The position numbers and the translations under genes are program-made. From CAVXXD01 sp963765625 (GTDB taxonomy: Bacteria > Actinomycetota > Geothermincolia > Geothermincolales > Geothermincolaceae): 64,000 nucleotides of DNA. Of this stretch, positions 53,063 to 61,227 are shown piece after piece; within the stretch, counting starts at the first letter, position 1; every line of letters starts with the position of its first letter. Where the stretch lies: assembly GCA_963765625.1 (NCBI GenBank), contig CAVXXD010000006.1, forward strand, positions 1 through 64,000, written 5' to 3'. The notes under the pieces are model-generated. The model saw nothing but the letters and a program-made list of their open reading frames with translations, did no database searches and was not told where the DNA came from.

Positions 53063-54055
53063 TCAGCCTTCCAGCTTGAACTTCTTGCGATACTCGGGCA
53101 CCTCCCGCATGGGCGGGCGCTCGAACACCTCGATACGCCGCTTGTCCAGCAGGTACTCGCCTTCCTTGTAGTCCACCTGGGTGAAGTAAATCTGGTAGGG
53201 CTCCTTCAGCTTGAGCTTCTGGTCCTCCTCAAGGCGCAGCAGCACCGCCTGCATCACCCCGAAGGACATCCGCCCCAGGGCGGGGATGGTCTGGTTATAG
53301 TGGATCCGCTCCACCAGGTCGGTCTGGGCCAGCGCTTCCATTCCCCCGCGCTTGAGCACGTCGATGATCATGCCGATCTCCACCCCGTATCCGGTGAAGA
53401 AGGGGATGGACTCCAGCATGGAGCGGCGCCCGGCGTACTCGCCGGAGAGGGGCTGGATGAGGGCGGAGAGCTCCGGGTAGAAGAGGGAGAGCAGGGGGCG
53501 GGCCACCAGCTCGGTGACGCGGCCGCCGCCGGTCTTCTGCCGGCGTTTCAACCCTTCGCTGATGGGGCGCTGGTAGAACCCCTTGACCAGCTGGATCCCG
53601 GGGTAGTGGAGCAGCGGCCCCACCAGTCCGTAGACGAAGCGCATGTTGATGTTGCGGATGTCGGAGTCGAGCCAGACAATGATGTCGCCGCTGGTAACGT
53701 AGAGGCTTTTCCAGAGAGCGTCGCCTTTGCCCGCCGCCTTCTTGGCGCCGCGCAGCACCTTATCCTGGTTGTAGACCTTGACCCCGGCAGCCTCGGCGGC
53801 CTCCACCGTCCCGTCGGTGCTCCCCCCGTCCATCACGATGAACTCGTCGATGAGGGGCTTGTCGTCTAAGAGCTTCTTCTTGAGCAGCTCGATGATGGGG
53901 CCGATGGTGTTCGCCTCGTTCAAAGAAGGAAGGCAGAGGCTGATGGTGCTCCCCTGTTCCTGCTTGAGCTCGATCAGCCGGCCGATGTCCTTGAACTGCT
54001 GATGCTTGAAGGTGTGCTGGCCGTACCAGTCGAACTTCTCGATGCGCCGGGGCAT
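53063..54055 (-). CDS. gpgS: Glucosyl-3-phosphoglycerate synthase
   Basis: A 330-residue GT-A-fold glycosyltransferase (GT81). It joins NDP-glucose and 3-phosphoglycerate. Family landmarks are ISLCLPSLNEANTIG, FIVMDGGSTDGT, the metal-binding DSD in IVWLDSDIRNI, QPLSGEYAGRRSMLESIPFF and GYGVEIGMIIDVL. Length is typical. It lies 9 bases upstream of the HAD phosphatase gene; together they form a two-step glucosylglycerate pathway used against salt or nitrogen stress and, in actinobacteria, as the primer for methylglucose lipopolysaccharides. Confidence 0.94.
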   Translation of the reverse strand: MPRRIEKFDWYGQHTFKHQQFKDIGRLIELKQEQGSTISLCLPSLNEANTIGPIIELLKKKLLDDKPLIDEFIVMDGGSTDGTVEAAEAAGVKVYNQDKVLRGAKKAAGKGDALWKSLYVTSGDIIVWLDSDIRNINMRFVYGLVGPLLHYPGIQLVKGFYQRPISEGLKRRQKTGGGRVTELVARPLLSLFYPELSALIQPLSGEYAGRRSMLESIPFFTGYGVEIGMIIDVLKRGGMEALAQTDLVERIHYNQTIPALGRMSFGVMQAVLLRLEEDQKLKLKEPYQIYFTQVDYKEGEYLLDKRRIEVFERPPMREVPEYRKKFKLEG

Positions 54056-54076
54056 GCTAACCCACCGTCCCGCGCA

Positions 54077-54646
54077 TCAGGCCGCGCCTCTTCCCGCCAG
54101 GAAACCTTTGAGGTTGGCTTCCACTGCCTTGGCCGGCACCAGGGACCGCATGACCTCCTCCCAGACGTCGACGGGGAAATCGAGGCAGGCCGAGAGGGCG
54201 CCCACCATCACCGCACTGGCCACCCTGGGATTGCCGGCCTCGCGGGCCAGGGCCGCGGCGTCCAGCACGACGGCGTCCGGCGCGAAGCCTCGGACCGTCT
54301 CCTCGAAATCCTCCGGGTAGCTCGCGTCGCCCCGCAGCACCGGCAGGGGGTCCAAGCGGTAGCGATTGAGGATGATCCGCCCGCCGGGCTTAAGAAAGGA
54401 GAGGTTACGCAGGGCTTCCAGACCCTCGAAGGCCAGCAGGATATCGGCGTGGCCCCGGGGGATGAGTGGCGAGTAGACCTTCTCCGACCAGCGCACCATG
54501 GAGGAGACGCTGCCGCCGCGCTGGGCCATGCCGTGCACTTCGGAGGTCTTGACGTCGTATCCCATTTTCACCGCCGCTTCCGCGGTGACGCGGGCCGCCA
54601 GGATGATGCCCTGCCCGCCGGTTCCTACCATTATCACGTCAGCCAT
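54077..54646 (-). CDS. iorB: Indolepyruvate:ferredoxin oxidoreductase beta subunit
   Basis: A 189-residue gamma-type domain of 2-oxoacid:ferredoxin oxidoreductases. The start MADVIMVGTGGQGIILAARV and the EVHGMAQRGGSVSS and ADILLAFEGLEALRN segments are diagnostic. It pairs with the large IorA subunit, whose gene overlaps it by 8 bases, to oxidatively decarboxylate aryl pyruvates to aryl-acetyl-CoA while reducing ferredoxin. The pathway is amino-acid fermentation or its reverse in anaerobes. Confidence 0.93.
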   Translation of the reverse strand: MADVIMVGTGGQGIILAARVTAEAAVKMGYDVKTSEVHGMAQRGGSVSSMVRWSEKVYSPLIPRGHADILLAFEGLEALRNLSFLKPGGRIILNRYRLDPLPVLRGDASYPEDFEETVRGFAPDAVVLDAAALAREAGNPRVASAVMVGALSACLDFPVDVWEEVMRSLVPAKAVEANLKGFLAGRGAA

Positions 54647-56448
54647 TGTCCTTCACCTCCCCGATAGCGCCGGCCTTACAGGTCTGGGCGCACAGGGTGC
54701 ATCCGATGCACTGGGCGTGGTCGACGAAGAGCTCGTCTCCCCGCTTGACGATGGCGGGGCAGCCCAGCTTCATGCACAGCCCGCACTCGTTGCAGGTCTC
54801 GTTGTCGATGGTGTGCAGCACGAAGTCCCTCTCCCGGTCCCGGTTGACACAGGGGCGCCGGCAGACGATCACCGAGGAATGCTCGGCCCCGACTTCTTCT
54901 TTCAACACTTTGCGGAGCTCCTTGAGGTCCCAGGGGTCCACCACCCTTACCGAAGCCACCCCCACGGTGCGGGCCAGCTCGGCCAGGTCCAGAGCGAAGG
55001 TCTCCTCGCCCCGTATGGTCAGGCCGGTGCCGGGGTGGGGCTGGAAGCCGGTCATGGCGGTGGTGCGGTTGTCGAGTATTATCACCGTGGAGAACCCGCG
55101 GTTGTAGACGATGTCGACCAGGCCGGTGATGCCGGAGTGGATGAAGGTGGAGTCGCCCAGCACCGCCACTACCTTTTTGTCCTTGCCCGCGTTGACGGTA
55201 CTGGAGGCGAAGGCCTTCTCCAGGCCCTGGGCCATGCCTATGCTGGCCCCCATGCACACCTGGCAGTCGATGCCCTCGATGGGGCTGAAGACGCTCAGGG
55301 TGTAGCAGCCGATGTCCGAGGAGACGATGGCTTTCATGCGGGACAGGAGGTGGAAGACGCCGCGGTGGGCGCACCCCGGGCACATCACCGGCGGGCGGCC
55401 CGGCAGGTCGGACGGTGAGACCGGCGGCTCCGGCGTGGACGGCGGAGTCCAGCCGCCCCCCTTGACGCCGGTGTCCATCTCGATGAACTCGGCCAGGGCA
55501 TGGCCGACCACGTCGGGGTCGAGCTCTCCGTCGCGGGGGATGCGCGCCTTGCCCACGGCGTCGATGCCCATGGCCTTGATGCGTTCCTCCAGGTAGGGCT
55601 CCAGCTCCTCCACCACGTAGAGGCGATGGAAGTGGGAGGCGAACTCGTGGATGAGCTTCTCCGGCAGGGGGTGGGTAAAACCGAGCTTTAGGATGGAGGC
55701 CTCGGGAAAGGCTTCCCTGGCGTATTCGTAACAGACGCCGCTCACCACCATGCCCACCCGGGTTGGAGCGCATCTCCACGCGGTTGAAGGGAGAGGCCTC
55801 GGACTCCTCCCGCAGGGCGTTGAGCCTCTCGATGAGGACGGGGTGGCGCAGGCGCGCGTGCCCGGGCACCATCACCCGCTTGACGTAGTCCTTGTCGTAG
55901 GGAAGGTCGACCTCGGCCCGCTCGCCTCCCTTGTACTCCACCAGGCCGCGGGAGTGGCAGACACGGGTCTCGGTGCGCAACAGCACCGGGGTGTCGAACT
56001 TCTCGGAGAGGTCGAAGGCGGCCCGGGACAGTTCGTAGGCTTCCTGGCTGTCGCCCGGTTCCAGCATGGGCACCTTGGCCATCACCGCGAAGTAGCGGTT
56101 GTCCTGCTCGTTCTGGGATGAATGCATGCCGGGGTCGTCGGCGCAGACCAGGACCAGCCCGGCGTTGACGCCGATGTAGGAGAAGGTCATCCAGGGGTCG
56201 GCCGCCACGTTGAGGCCCACGTGCTTCATGGAGACCATGGTGCGGGCCCCTCCCAGGGCCGCGCCGATGCCGACCTCCAGGGCCACCTTCTCGTTGGGCG
56301 CCCATTCGGTATAGACATCCGGAAAGCGGTTTATCTCCTCGAGAATCTCGGTGGACGGGGTGCCGGGGTAGGCTGCCGCCACCCTTATTCCGGCCGCGTA
56401 GGCGCCCAGGGCGATGGCTTCATTGCCTGAAAGAAGTTCGCGTTTCAT
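54639..56448 (-). CDS. iorA: Indolepyruvate:ferredoxin oxidoreductase alpha subunit, one frameshift
   Basis: The reconstructed protein is about 603 residues. The pyrimidine-binding domain (MKRELLSGNEAIALGAYAAG, YPGTPSTEILEEI) and TPP-binding domain (PVMCPGCAHRGVFHLL, VLGDSTFIHSGITGLVD) are present, and the C-terminus holds two [4Fe-4S] motifs (CNECGLCMKLGCPAI and CIGCTLCAQTCKAGA). The frame breaks near 55755 at a CCCGGG run (RSNP then RVGMVVSGVCYEY). The start at 56448 follows AAAGGTGA. It works with IorB. The break is almost certainly a sequence error in an otherwise intact gene. Confidence 0.93.
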
Positions 56449-56544
56449 GTGATTCACCTTTCCTGCTGGCTGCCGGTGAGCGTGATAAATTATAGCACAA
56501 TGAAGGCACCCCAACTGATAGAAGATTCATTAAATGAGAACTCC

Positions 56545-56573
56545 TTGACAAAGAATCGAATCCTTACTATTAT
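56545..56573 (+). promoter_or_regulatory. Near-consensus sigma-70 promoter
   Basis: TTGACA (56545-56550), a 17-base spacer and TATTAT (56568-56573) precede the small Phd-like gene by 44 bases, in an AT-rich stretch. This is among the best promoter matches in the window. Confidence 0.75.
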
Positions 56574-56616
56574 TAATCTTGTATAACTTTTTCATATTGT
56601 AAATCGGAGGGGGATT

Positions 56617-56820
56617 ATGGCGGTACGCATCATCAGCACGACGGAATTGAGATCACAAGCGGCGGCCCTGGTATTAGGGCTCCGCCGGGGGGACAAGTTC
56701 CTCATCCAGCACTACAACGAGATCGTCGGCTACGTCACCCCCGAAGTCCCCGAGGACCTGAAAAAGAAGCTGGGTGGCGGCAAGAGCGAGCGCCTGGAGC
56801 GCTTCAAGGTCATCGACTGA
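56617..56820 (+). CDS. Small Phd/YefM-antitoxin-like protein
   Basis: A 67-residue protein whose start (MAVRIISTTELRSQAAALVL) resembles the N-terminal DNA-binding half of Phd/YefM antitoxins (xxSxTELRxxxxxxL), followed by FLIQHYNEIVGYVTP and a basic tail. No toxin gene follows; the next gene is a large hydrolase after a terminator. It may be an orphan antitoxin-like regulator. GGAGGGGG precedes the ATG. The match is short, so the family call is tentative. Confidence 0.6.
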   Translation: MAVRIISTTELRSQAAALVLGLRRGDKFLIQHYNEIVGYVTPEVPEDLKKKLGGGKSERLERFKVID

Positions 56821-56863
56821 CCGGTCCCGCCCCGAGGGCGTATCCACTTACAGGCAGCGTTTC

Positions 56864-56889
56864 GGACCAGGCTTCGGCCTGGTCCTTTT
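56864..56889 (+). terminator. Intrinsic terminator after the Phd-like gene
   Basis: A 9-bp stem GGACCAGGC / GCCTGGTCC with a TTCG tetraloop and TTTT, 44 bases past the stop. It makes the Phd-like gene monocistronic. Confidence 0.9.
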
Positions 56890-56946
56890 GTCGTCCATGC
56901 CGGTTAAGGTCGACGCAGTATCTTCTTGTCGAGGAAAGGGGAAGCG

Positions 56947-58416
56947 ATGCTCGGAGGTATGCGGAAACGTGTGGCCGTTGTACTGGTAATGCTCTGCCTG
57001 ACGGTGGTGATGGCCACGGGATGCCTGGAGTCGTTGGGGACGGATGAAGGGACGAAAGGGACGGAGACGGCTGCGCCCGAGAACGGTATCGTCGAGCAGG
57101 GAAAAGGGTACCGTTTCGACTGCAACGGCTGGATCTACCTCCACCTGGAGGGCGAGCCCTACGAGCGGGGATACCAGCACGGCTACCTGGTGGCGGAGGA
57201 GCTGGCGGAGATCAAGGACATGCTCAAGACCACCACCTACTTCAACACCGGCAAGGAGTGGGAGTATTTCGTAGCGGCGGCGGAGCAGGTATTCATGCCC
57301 CGGGCGGAAGCGGAGTTCGTGGAGGAGATCAAGGGCATCGCCGACGGCGCCAGGGCGGCCGGCACCGAGATCACCTGGCAGGAGGTGCTGGCCTGGAACG
57401 GCTACGAGGAGCTCACCGGTTACTGGTGGCCGGGCGAGCAGTCGGGCAAGTACCCCCAGATCCAGGAGCCGGACAACGAACACTGCTCCGCCTTCATCGC
57501 CACCGGATCCTGGACGGCGGACGGCAAAGTGGTGATGGCCCACAACTCCTGGACCTGGTTCGACCAGGGCCAGTACTTTAACGTCGTCGCCGACCTGGTG
57601 CCGGCGCAAGGGCACCGCATCCTCATGCAGAGCGTTCCCGGCTTCATCGACTCCGGCTCCGACTACTTCGTGACTGACGCCGGGCTGATGGGCACCGAGA
57701 CCACCATCGGCGGTTACAGCGACTACGACCCCGACGAGGAGGCGGAGTTCTTCCGGGCCCGCCAGGCCATGCAGTACGCCGACGGCCTGGACGGTTACGT
57801 GGAGCTGATGCAGAAAGACAACAATGGAGGCTATGCCAACTCCTGGCTGCTGGCCGACACCGGCACCAACGAGATCATGCGCTTCGAGCAGGGGCTGGAG
57901 TACCAGGCTATCGACCGCACCACCGACGGTTACTACATCGGCTTTAATACCGCAACCGACCCGCGCATCCGCAACCTGGAAGGTGACGGCGCCTACTCGG
58001 ACATCCGCACGGCCATGGGAGCGCGGCAGGTCCGCCTGGCTGAGCTGATGGACGACAACAAGGGAGACCTGGACATAGAGACGGGAGAGGAGATCCTGGC
58101 CGACCACTACGACGTCTACCTGGACCGCTACGACAACCCCGGCTGCCGCACGGTGGACGGCCACTATTACCTGGACGACATGGCCTACTGGCCGGCCAGA
58201 CGGCCCTACCAGCCGTCAGGCTCCGTGGACGGCAAGGTAACGGACTCCGATATGGCCGCCGGCATGAGCTTCTATGGCCGTTTCGGCAACTCCTGCGGAA
58301 TGGACTTCGACGCTTCGGAGTACTTCGAGGAACACCCACAGTGGAACTACCTCGAGGGCATCATCAAGGACCGCCCCAGCCAGCCCTGGACCAGTTTCGC
58401 GGCAGGGATGCGCTAA
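56947..58416 (+). CDS. C45-family peptidase/acyltransferase-like lipoprotein (Ntn-hydrolase)
   Basis: A 489-residue exported protein. A lipoprotein signal (VAVVLVMLCLTVVMATGC, Cys26) is followed by YLHLEGEPYERGYQHGYLVA, IADGARAAGTEITWQEVLAW and NEHCSAFIATG with the candidate Ntn nucleophile Cys (about residue 180), then ADGKVVMAHNSW. These match the C45 / isopenicillin-N-acyltransferase-like and phospholipase-B-like families. In these a precursor cleaves itself before Cys; here the region upstream is long. Substrate unknown. ATG 56947 is chosen for its GAGGAAAGGGG site. Confidence 0.85.
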   Translation: MLGGMRKRVAVVLVMLCLTVVMATGCLESLGTDEGTKGTETAAPENGIVEQGKGYRFDCNGWIYLHLEGEPYERGYQHGYLVAEELAEIKDMLKTTTYFNTGKEWEYFVAAAEQVFMPRAEAEFVEEIKGIADGARAAGTEITWQEVLAWNGYEELTGYWWPGEQSGKYPQIQEPDNEHCSAFIATGSWTADGKVVMAHNSWTWFDQGQYFNVVADLVPAQGHRILMQSVPGFIDSGSDYFVTDAGLMGTETTIGGYSDYDPDEEAEFFRARQAMQYADGLDGYVELMQKDNNGGYANSWLLADTGTNEIMRFEQGLEYQAIDRTTDGYYIGFNTATDPRIRNLEGDGAYSDIRTAMGARQVRLAELMDDNKGDLDIETGEEILADHYDVYLDRYDNPGCRTVDGHYYLDDMAYWPARRPYQPSGSVDGKVTDSDMAAGMSFYGRFGNSCGMDFDASEYFEEHPQWNYLEGIIKDRPSQPWTSFAAGMR

Positions 58417-58432
58417 GGAAAGTCAGGCCGGG

Positions 58433-58945
58433 TCACAAGGGGAATTCTTCGAATCGCTCCCGGCCCGCTTTACAGATGGGGCAGACGCCGGGTGGTTTGT
58501 CGCGGGCGCAGAGGTAGCCGCACACTTTACACCGCCATACCGGGTAAGTGGTGGTACGCGCCGGCGCTTCTGCCGGAGCGGCGGCGGGGGTTGCAGCTGA
58601 TGATTCTTCCTTCTCCGGCGGCCGGCGCTCGGGGATGGGCTTCGCTTCGTCTTTGCCTTCCAGGACCTCCTGGGATACGTAGAGGCTTCAGTAACAGCAC
58701 CCGAATTCTTCCAGGTCGTCGTCGCGGTAATCACAGGGGCAGATGACGTCCAGGTCCGCCTCCTTGTTGCCCAGGCTGAGCCGGCATGGGCAGAGCAGGT
58801 AGCCGAAGCGCTCCCGGTTGGTGACCAGCCCCTCCATCAGCATCATGGTGTTTTCCATGTCGGGGTTGAGGTGGTAGCCCATCTCCTCCGCGTCACGGTT
58901 CATCTTCTCGAACAGCTCAGTGACTGCCTGGCTGTATTCAGCCAT
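58433..58945 (-). CDS. Candidate selenoprotein: ferredoxin:thioredoxin reductase catalytic subunit fused to rubredoxin, with in-frame TGA
   Basis: The frame reads 85 codons from ATG 58945 (AGGAGGTG site), then TGA at 58690-58688, then 84 more sense codons to TGA 58433. Residues 1-85 are the FTR catalytic domain: LLCPCRL (Cys52, Cys54), ICPCDY (Cys69, Cys71) and GCCY (Cys84), which correspond to the [4Fe-4S] ligands and the attacking cysteine. The TGA falls at residue 86, the second position of the final CxC, which is redox-active Cys87 in the Synechocystis enzyme; the frame continues SLYVSQEV as in FTR. Residues 137-170 are a rubredoxin-like domain (WRCKVCGYLCARDKPPG, CPICKAG). No ATG, GTG or TTG lies between TGA and rubredoxin Cys139. 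Sec at 86 is inference. Confidence 0.8.
58655..58690 (-). promoter_or_regulatory. SECIS-like hairpin immediately downstream of the in-frame TGA
   Basis: Counting the U of UGA as 1, a perfect stem CCAGG/CCUGG (positions 18-22 and 27-31) closes an AGGU loop, with GG at 24-25. A lower stem GCCU/AGGC (5-8 with 33-36) can also form. E. coli fdhF has its loop GGU at nearly the same distance from UGA. This matches the general bacterial SECIS rule of a small stem-loop with a G at the start of the loop. Confidence 0.55.
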
Positions 58946-58962
58946 TCACGCACCTCCTGGCG

Positions 58963-59250
58963 CTAGAGGAGAGTCTCTTTGAACTTGTCCTCGCTGAACC
59001 CCACGATCACCTGGTCGCCGTCGACCACCAGGGTGGGGAAGGATTTGCGCGGATTGACCTTGACCACTTCTTCCATGCACTCCTTCTGGGCGTCGCCGTC
59101 CAGCAGGTCGACATAGACGAATTCGTACTCGACGGCGTTCTCGTCTAAGAAGTTGCGGGCCTTCTTACACCACCCGCAGGTGCTCAAGCCGTAGAAGGTG
59201 ACGCTGTGGTCCTTCTTCTCGCCCTCTACTTTAGTGAAATCGACCGCCAT
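58963..59250 (-). CDS. Glutaredoxin-like protein
   Basis: A 95-residue thioredoxin-fold protein with the active site CGWC in FYGLSTCGWCKKARNFLDE and the cis-Pro segment KSFPTLVVDGDQVIVGF. It is a likely electron acceptor of the ferredoxin:thioredoxin reductase-like protein encoded 17 bases downstream; such gene pairs occur in anaerobes. The N-terminus carries about 17 extra residues before the first strand. No signal peptide is seen. Confidence 0.92.
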   Translation of the reverse strand: MAVDFTKVEGEKKDHSVTFYGLSTCGWCKKARNFLDENAVEYEFVYVDLLDGDAQKECMEEVVKVNPRKSFPTLVVDGDQVIVGFSEDKFKETLL

Positions 59251-59312
59251 GGTTCACTCCTTTTCTCTCGCCGAATCGTTGTAATGGTTATACCCACTCC
59301 CAGGCATCTCAA

Positions 59313-59717
59313 TCAGGCCAGACCTCTCAGCTTGCCGCGAACAAACTCTCGTGTGGCCAGGGCAATCTCGACGCAACGCTCGGCTTCATCGCGGGCTGGC
59401 ATGTAGAAATCGTCGGGGTATCTTATCTCCACGCCGAAGAAGGTCAGATGGTCCGTCTTCCGCTCGTAAAGTTCTTCGAAATCGGGATCGACCTCTTTGC
59501 ACGACTCAATGAGCTCGGCAAGGTCGTGGGTTCTTCGGAATGGGCTGCTATTGAGCGTAAGAAAAGCCTTCAGGTATTTCTCGGCACACTGCTGCATGTG
59601 AAAACAGACCGTGTCGGTGGCGGGTTCCGGTGTTTGAAGTTCATCCTCGCCGGTCTTGAGGTCGTTCTCGGCTTTCGTCACCCAGTTCCGGACCAGCTCC
59701 TCGATCTCCGGACTCAA
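59313..59717 (-). CDS. HEPN-domain protein (toxin of an MNT/HEPN pair)
   Basis: A 134-residue helical protein. The HEPN pattern is visible: WVTKAENDLKTGEDEL, FHMQQCAEKYLKAFLTL and the RxxxxH-like RRTHDLAEL (about residue 62). HEPN proteins of this type are RNases or the modification target of their partner. Its ATG overlaps the TGA of the nucleotidyltransferase gene by four bases, the usual layout of MNT-HEPN toxin-antitoxin operons. Confidence 0.88.
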   Translation of the reverse strand: MSPEIEELVRNWVTKAENDLKTGEDELQTPEPATDTVCFHMQQCAEKYLKAFLTLNSSPFRRTHDLAELIESCKEVDPDFEELYERKTDHLTFFGVEIRYPDDFYMPARDEAERCVEIALATREFVRGKLRGLA

Positions 59718-60064
59718 GAGACCAGCACTCCTTCCCGCGCGACATCGTATGCCAGATGGCCGGGGAAGCCCTTGATCTCTTCGAACCTGGCAGCGGATCT
59801 AAGAACGACGTCATTGGGAATGCGGAGCCGGGCCAGTTCGCGCTTGATCCCGGTGATGATCTCATGGCGCTGGGAAAAATCGAGGTCGCGGTCGACGAGC
59901 ACGTAAAGGTCGTAGTCGCTGTCAGGCCCCGCCTCTCCCCGCGCACGGCTGCCGAAGAGAAAGATCTTTTCAACCCCGATGTTCCGGGCATCCAGAGCGG
60001 CATTGACAACCCGCAAGGCTTCCTGCAGCGGTTCGGCCAAGATGTCACCCCCGTTCATTTCCAC
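59714..60064 (-). CDS. Minimal nucleotidyltransferase (MNT antitoxin)
   Basis: A 116-residue nucleotidyltransferase. The active-site motif is FLFGSRARGEAGPDSDYDLYV (GSxxRG with the D-x-D pair Asp-Tyr-Asp). In characterised MNT-HEPN pairs this enzyme adds AMP to the HEPN toxin and silences it. It is the first gene of the pair. A decayed relative fused to a winged helix lies at 10.8 kb. Confidence 0.9.
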   Translation of the reverse strand: MEMNGGDILAEPLQEALRVVNAALDARNIGVEKIFLFGSRARGEAGPDSDYDLYVLVDRDLDFSQRHEIITGIKRELARLRIPNDVVLRSAARFEEIKGFPGHLAYDVAREGVLVS

Positions 60065-60109
60065 AATGTAGATTATACCTCATGCGAATGGCATCCCCTG
60101 CGCCGTAAT

Positions 60110-60697
60110 TCAATCAACCGGGGCCTGCGCCTGCGCATCCGGGCCACTTGCCCTGGCGGCGCGTATGCGGCGGTAGCGTTGGTCCATCTCCCTGACCAGT
60201 TTCCAGCGCGCGCGGGCGGCCTTCCAGACCGGCAGGAAGAACAGGGGCGCCAGTGCGATTGCAAAAATGAATATGAAGACTGAGAGCCACGAGAAGAACT
60301 CAGAGAGTGGTTGATCGAGTCTCCTGATCAGTCCGTCCAGACACAGCTTTCCCATCAGGGGTAAATAGACCAGGGCAGCAGCAGCCGTAAACACCGGCAC
60401 GATCCAGTAAGGCGGGTAGAGCTGCTTCCTGAAGTAGCGACAGAATCTCTCTTCGTCGTCGAAATAGGAATAGTATTCATCGGTCCGGAAACCGAACTTG
60501 TGCCAGGTGAAGTAGTTCCTCATGTGTGCCGCGAAGTCGTCGTCGTCGGGCTTGTCCAGGAAACCCCGGAGGATGAGGTTGCGCTCGACCATCGCCCGCG
60601 AGATCATCAGCCCGCCTTTCCAGAGCATGAAGCAGAAGAAAGCGGCGATGGCGAAGATCGTAAATTCCGTTATGCTTCCGGCGAAGTCGGCGGTCAT
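60110..60697 (-). CDS. Two- to three-helix membrane protein, pair member B
   Basis: A 195-residue protein starting MTADFAGSITEF, the ATG overlapping the TGA of the previous gene. Hydrophobic helices are seen at FTIFAIAAFFCFMLW, YWIVPVFTAAAALVYLPL and WLSVFIFIFAIALAPLFFLPVW. A charged loop (DKPDDDDFAAHMRNYFTWHKF) lies between them. No family was recognised. The longer frame from 60901 is rejected because it lacks a ribosome site and crosses the upstream gene. Its ribosome binding is probably coupled to that gene. Confidence 0.75.
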   Translation of the reverse strand: MTADFAGSITEFTIFAIAAFFCFMLWKGGLMISRAMVERNLILRGFLDKPDDDDFAAHMRNYFTWHKFGFRTDEYYSYFDDEERFCRYFRKQLYPPYWIVPVFTAAAALVYLPLMGKLCLDGLIRRLDQPLSEFFSWLSVFIFIFAIALAPLFFLPVWKAARARWKLVREMDQRYRRIRAARASGPDAQAQAPVD

Positions 60698-61227
60698 GAC
60701 CGCACCCCCGTGACGCTCTCGAACCTCTCGGCCAGCTCGAGGTTCAAGCGGTATTGCCACATCATCCTGCCATCGAAATAGGCCATCAGGATCTCCGCGA
60801 ATATGCCAATAGCAATGATAGTCCCCGTTGTCCACGGGAGCTTGCTGAAGGCGCCGAGATAAGCCAGTGCGGCTAGCAAAAAGATGAAAGCAAGGGTGCA
60901 AAAGGCGGAGAGTGCCAGAAATGCCTGCACCTGTAAACGGCTCCCCTTGACTGTCTTGCCGAACCTCTCCATCAGGAACGCGTCGTCGAAGGGTTCTTCC
61001 CGGAAGGGATAGACATCCTGAACGTAGCTCTTGAACGAGGGTTGTTCCAGCACGTGGCTTCGGAATGCTTCGAGGAAAACCTGGGAGTCCTCTTCACGGA
61101 GGAGGGTGCTTTTTTCTTCCATTTCCTTCCGGAAGCGGCGATACAGGATGTATGCCGTCAGCAGATTGATAAGGAAAGCGAAGACATGTGGAGCGATGTT
61201 CCCTGCCGATTCGGCCGCGTAGAACAT
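60694..61227 (-). CDS. Membrane protein, pair member A
   Basis: A 177-residue protein starting MFYAAESAGNIAPHV, ATG 61227 after a GGGGGAGGACATC site. A first hydrophobic helix (HVFAFLINLLTAYILY) is followed by a charged cytoplasmic segment, then FLALSAFCTLAFIFLLAALAYLG and TIIAIGIFAEILMAY. It is translationally coupled to the next gene and shares a layout with it. Function unknown. It lies upstream of the MNT/HEPN pair on the same strand with a 46-base gap between pair and couple. Confidence 0.75.
   Translation of the reverse strand: MFYAAESAGNIAPHVFAFLINLLTAYILYRRFRKEMEEKSTLLREEDSQVFLEAFRSHVLEQPSFKSYVQDVYPFREEPFDDAFLMERFGKTVKGSRLQVQAFLALSAFCTLAFIFLLAALAYLGAFSKLPWTTGTIIAIGIFAEILMAYFDGRMMWQYRLNLELAERFESVTGVRS

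Noticed and set aside
56926..56946. TTG start of the C45-type lipoprotein
   Set aside because: The ATG at 56947 has a better-placed GAGGAAAGGGG site and gives a cleaner signal peptide.
58433..58688. Rubredoxin as an independent gene downstream of a normal FTR stop
   Set aside because: No ATG, GTG or TTG occurs in frame between the TGA and the rubredoxin cysteines, and residues just after the TGA continue the FTR family pattern.
58433..58945. UGA recoded as tryptophan or glycine in this organism
   Set aside because: Many genes in the window end with TGA at the expected family length (for example glpK and glutamate decarboxylase), so UGA is a normal stop here.
60698..60901. N-terminal extension of the membrane protein from 60901
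   Set aside because: The extension overlaps the upstream gene in another frame, lacks a ribosome site and has low-quality coding sequence.
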